Origin: Wolbachia sp.
GTDB taxonomy: Bacteria > Pseudomonadota > Alphaproteobacteria > Rickettsiales > Anaplasmataceae
Reading direction: 5' to 3'
Length of the DNA: 5,852 nucleotides
NCBI GenBank assembly: GCA_022836975.1
Contig: JAIXMJ010000052.1
Location: 1 to 5,852, forward strand
The notes under the pieces are model-generated. The model made no database searches. It saw nothing but the letters and a program-made list of their open reading frames with translations, and was not told the DNA's origin. Positions within the stretch are counted from its first letter, which is position 1. Each line of letters begins with the position of its first letter. Below, one piece after another: positions 5,825-5,852 of the stretch. The position numbers were made by a program, and so were the translations under genes.

Positions 5825-5852
5825 AAAGGATTTGAGGGTTAGCAAAAGATGG

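Noticed and set aside
4741..5852. Terminal inverted repeats or target duplications bounding the IS5 relic
   Set aside because: I compared the flanks by eye and found no matching ends; they are probably lost, so element boundaries are not called.

Overview
The window is clearly AT-rich (about one third G+C by eye). It carries two recognisable housekeeping genes, miaA and tmk. From memory of the families, both proteins look most like those of obligate intracellular Rickettsiales, probably Anaplasmataceae (Ehrlichia/Wolbachia/Anaplasma relatives). The cues are the CDSKQIYKE..ITAQP stretch of MiaA and the DSTVAYQGYG and LID region of thymidylate kinase. Loosely packed genes, broad non-coding stretches and a heavily eroded IS5-type transposase fit a reductively evolving intracellular genome. 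The taxonomic placement is inference; no search was run.

Layout. Positions 1-417 hold no complete gene. They contain the possible 3' tail of a plus-strand frame entering from the left, and a strong pair of inverted repeats (33-60 and 242-269, 26/28 identical) about 180 bp apart. Positions 418-2610 (minus) encode a 730-residue orphan protein with faint ankyrin-like stretches, a long charged coiled coil built on a 21/42-nt tandem array, and a short C-terminal tail. It is a plausible secreted or host-directed protein, but I recognise no family. Positions 2679-3572 (minus) encode MiaA, tRNA dimethylallyltransferase, whose Walker A motif reads GITASDKS: the glycine before the lysine is aspartate, a one-base change from GGT. 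Positions 3649-4140 (plus) encode a 163-residue small protein with a disordered N-terminal half and a compact C-terminal domain. Its promoter appears to overlap the miaA start codon, and its 3' end overlaps tmk by 20 nt. Positions 4121-4714 (minus) encode an intact thymidylate kinase. Positions 4715-5852 hold no intact gene: a 16-bp direct repeat just upstream of tmk, an unassigned remnant frame, an IS5-family transposase pseudogene (4964-5613, minus), and a good sigma70-like promoter near the right edge (5797-5824) reading out of the window.

How the parts relate. miaA and the 730-residue gene are co-directional with 68 nt between them and could be co-transcribed, but the downstream gene has its own strong Shine-Dalgarno. 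tmk (dTTP synthesis) and miaA (tRNA A37 isopentenylation) are not functionally linked to each other or to the orphans. I see no multi-gene defence, secretion or biosynthetic system. The points most worth following up are the altered MiaA P-loop, the repeat-bearing orphan protein and the mirrored repeats at the left edge.
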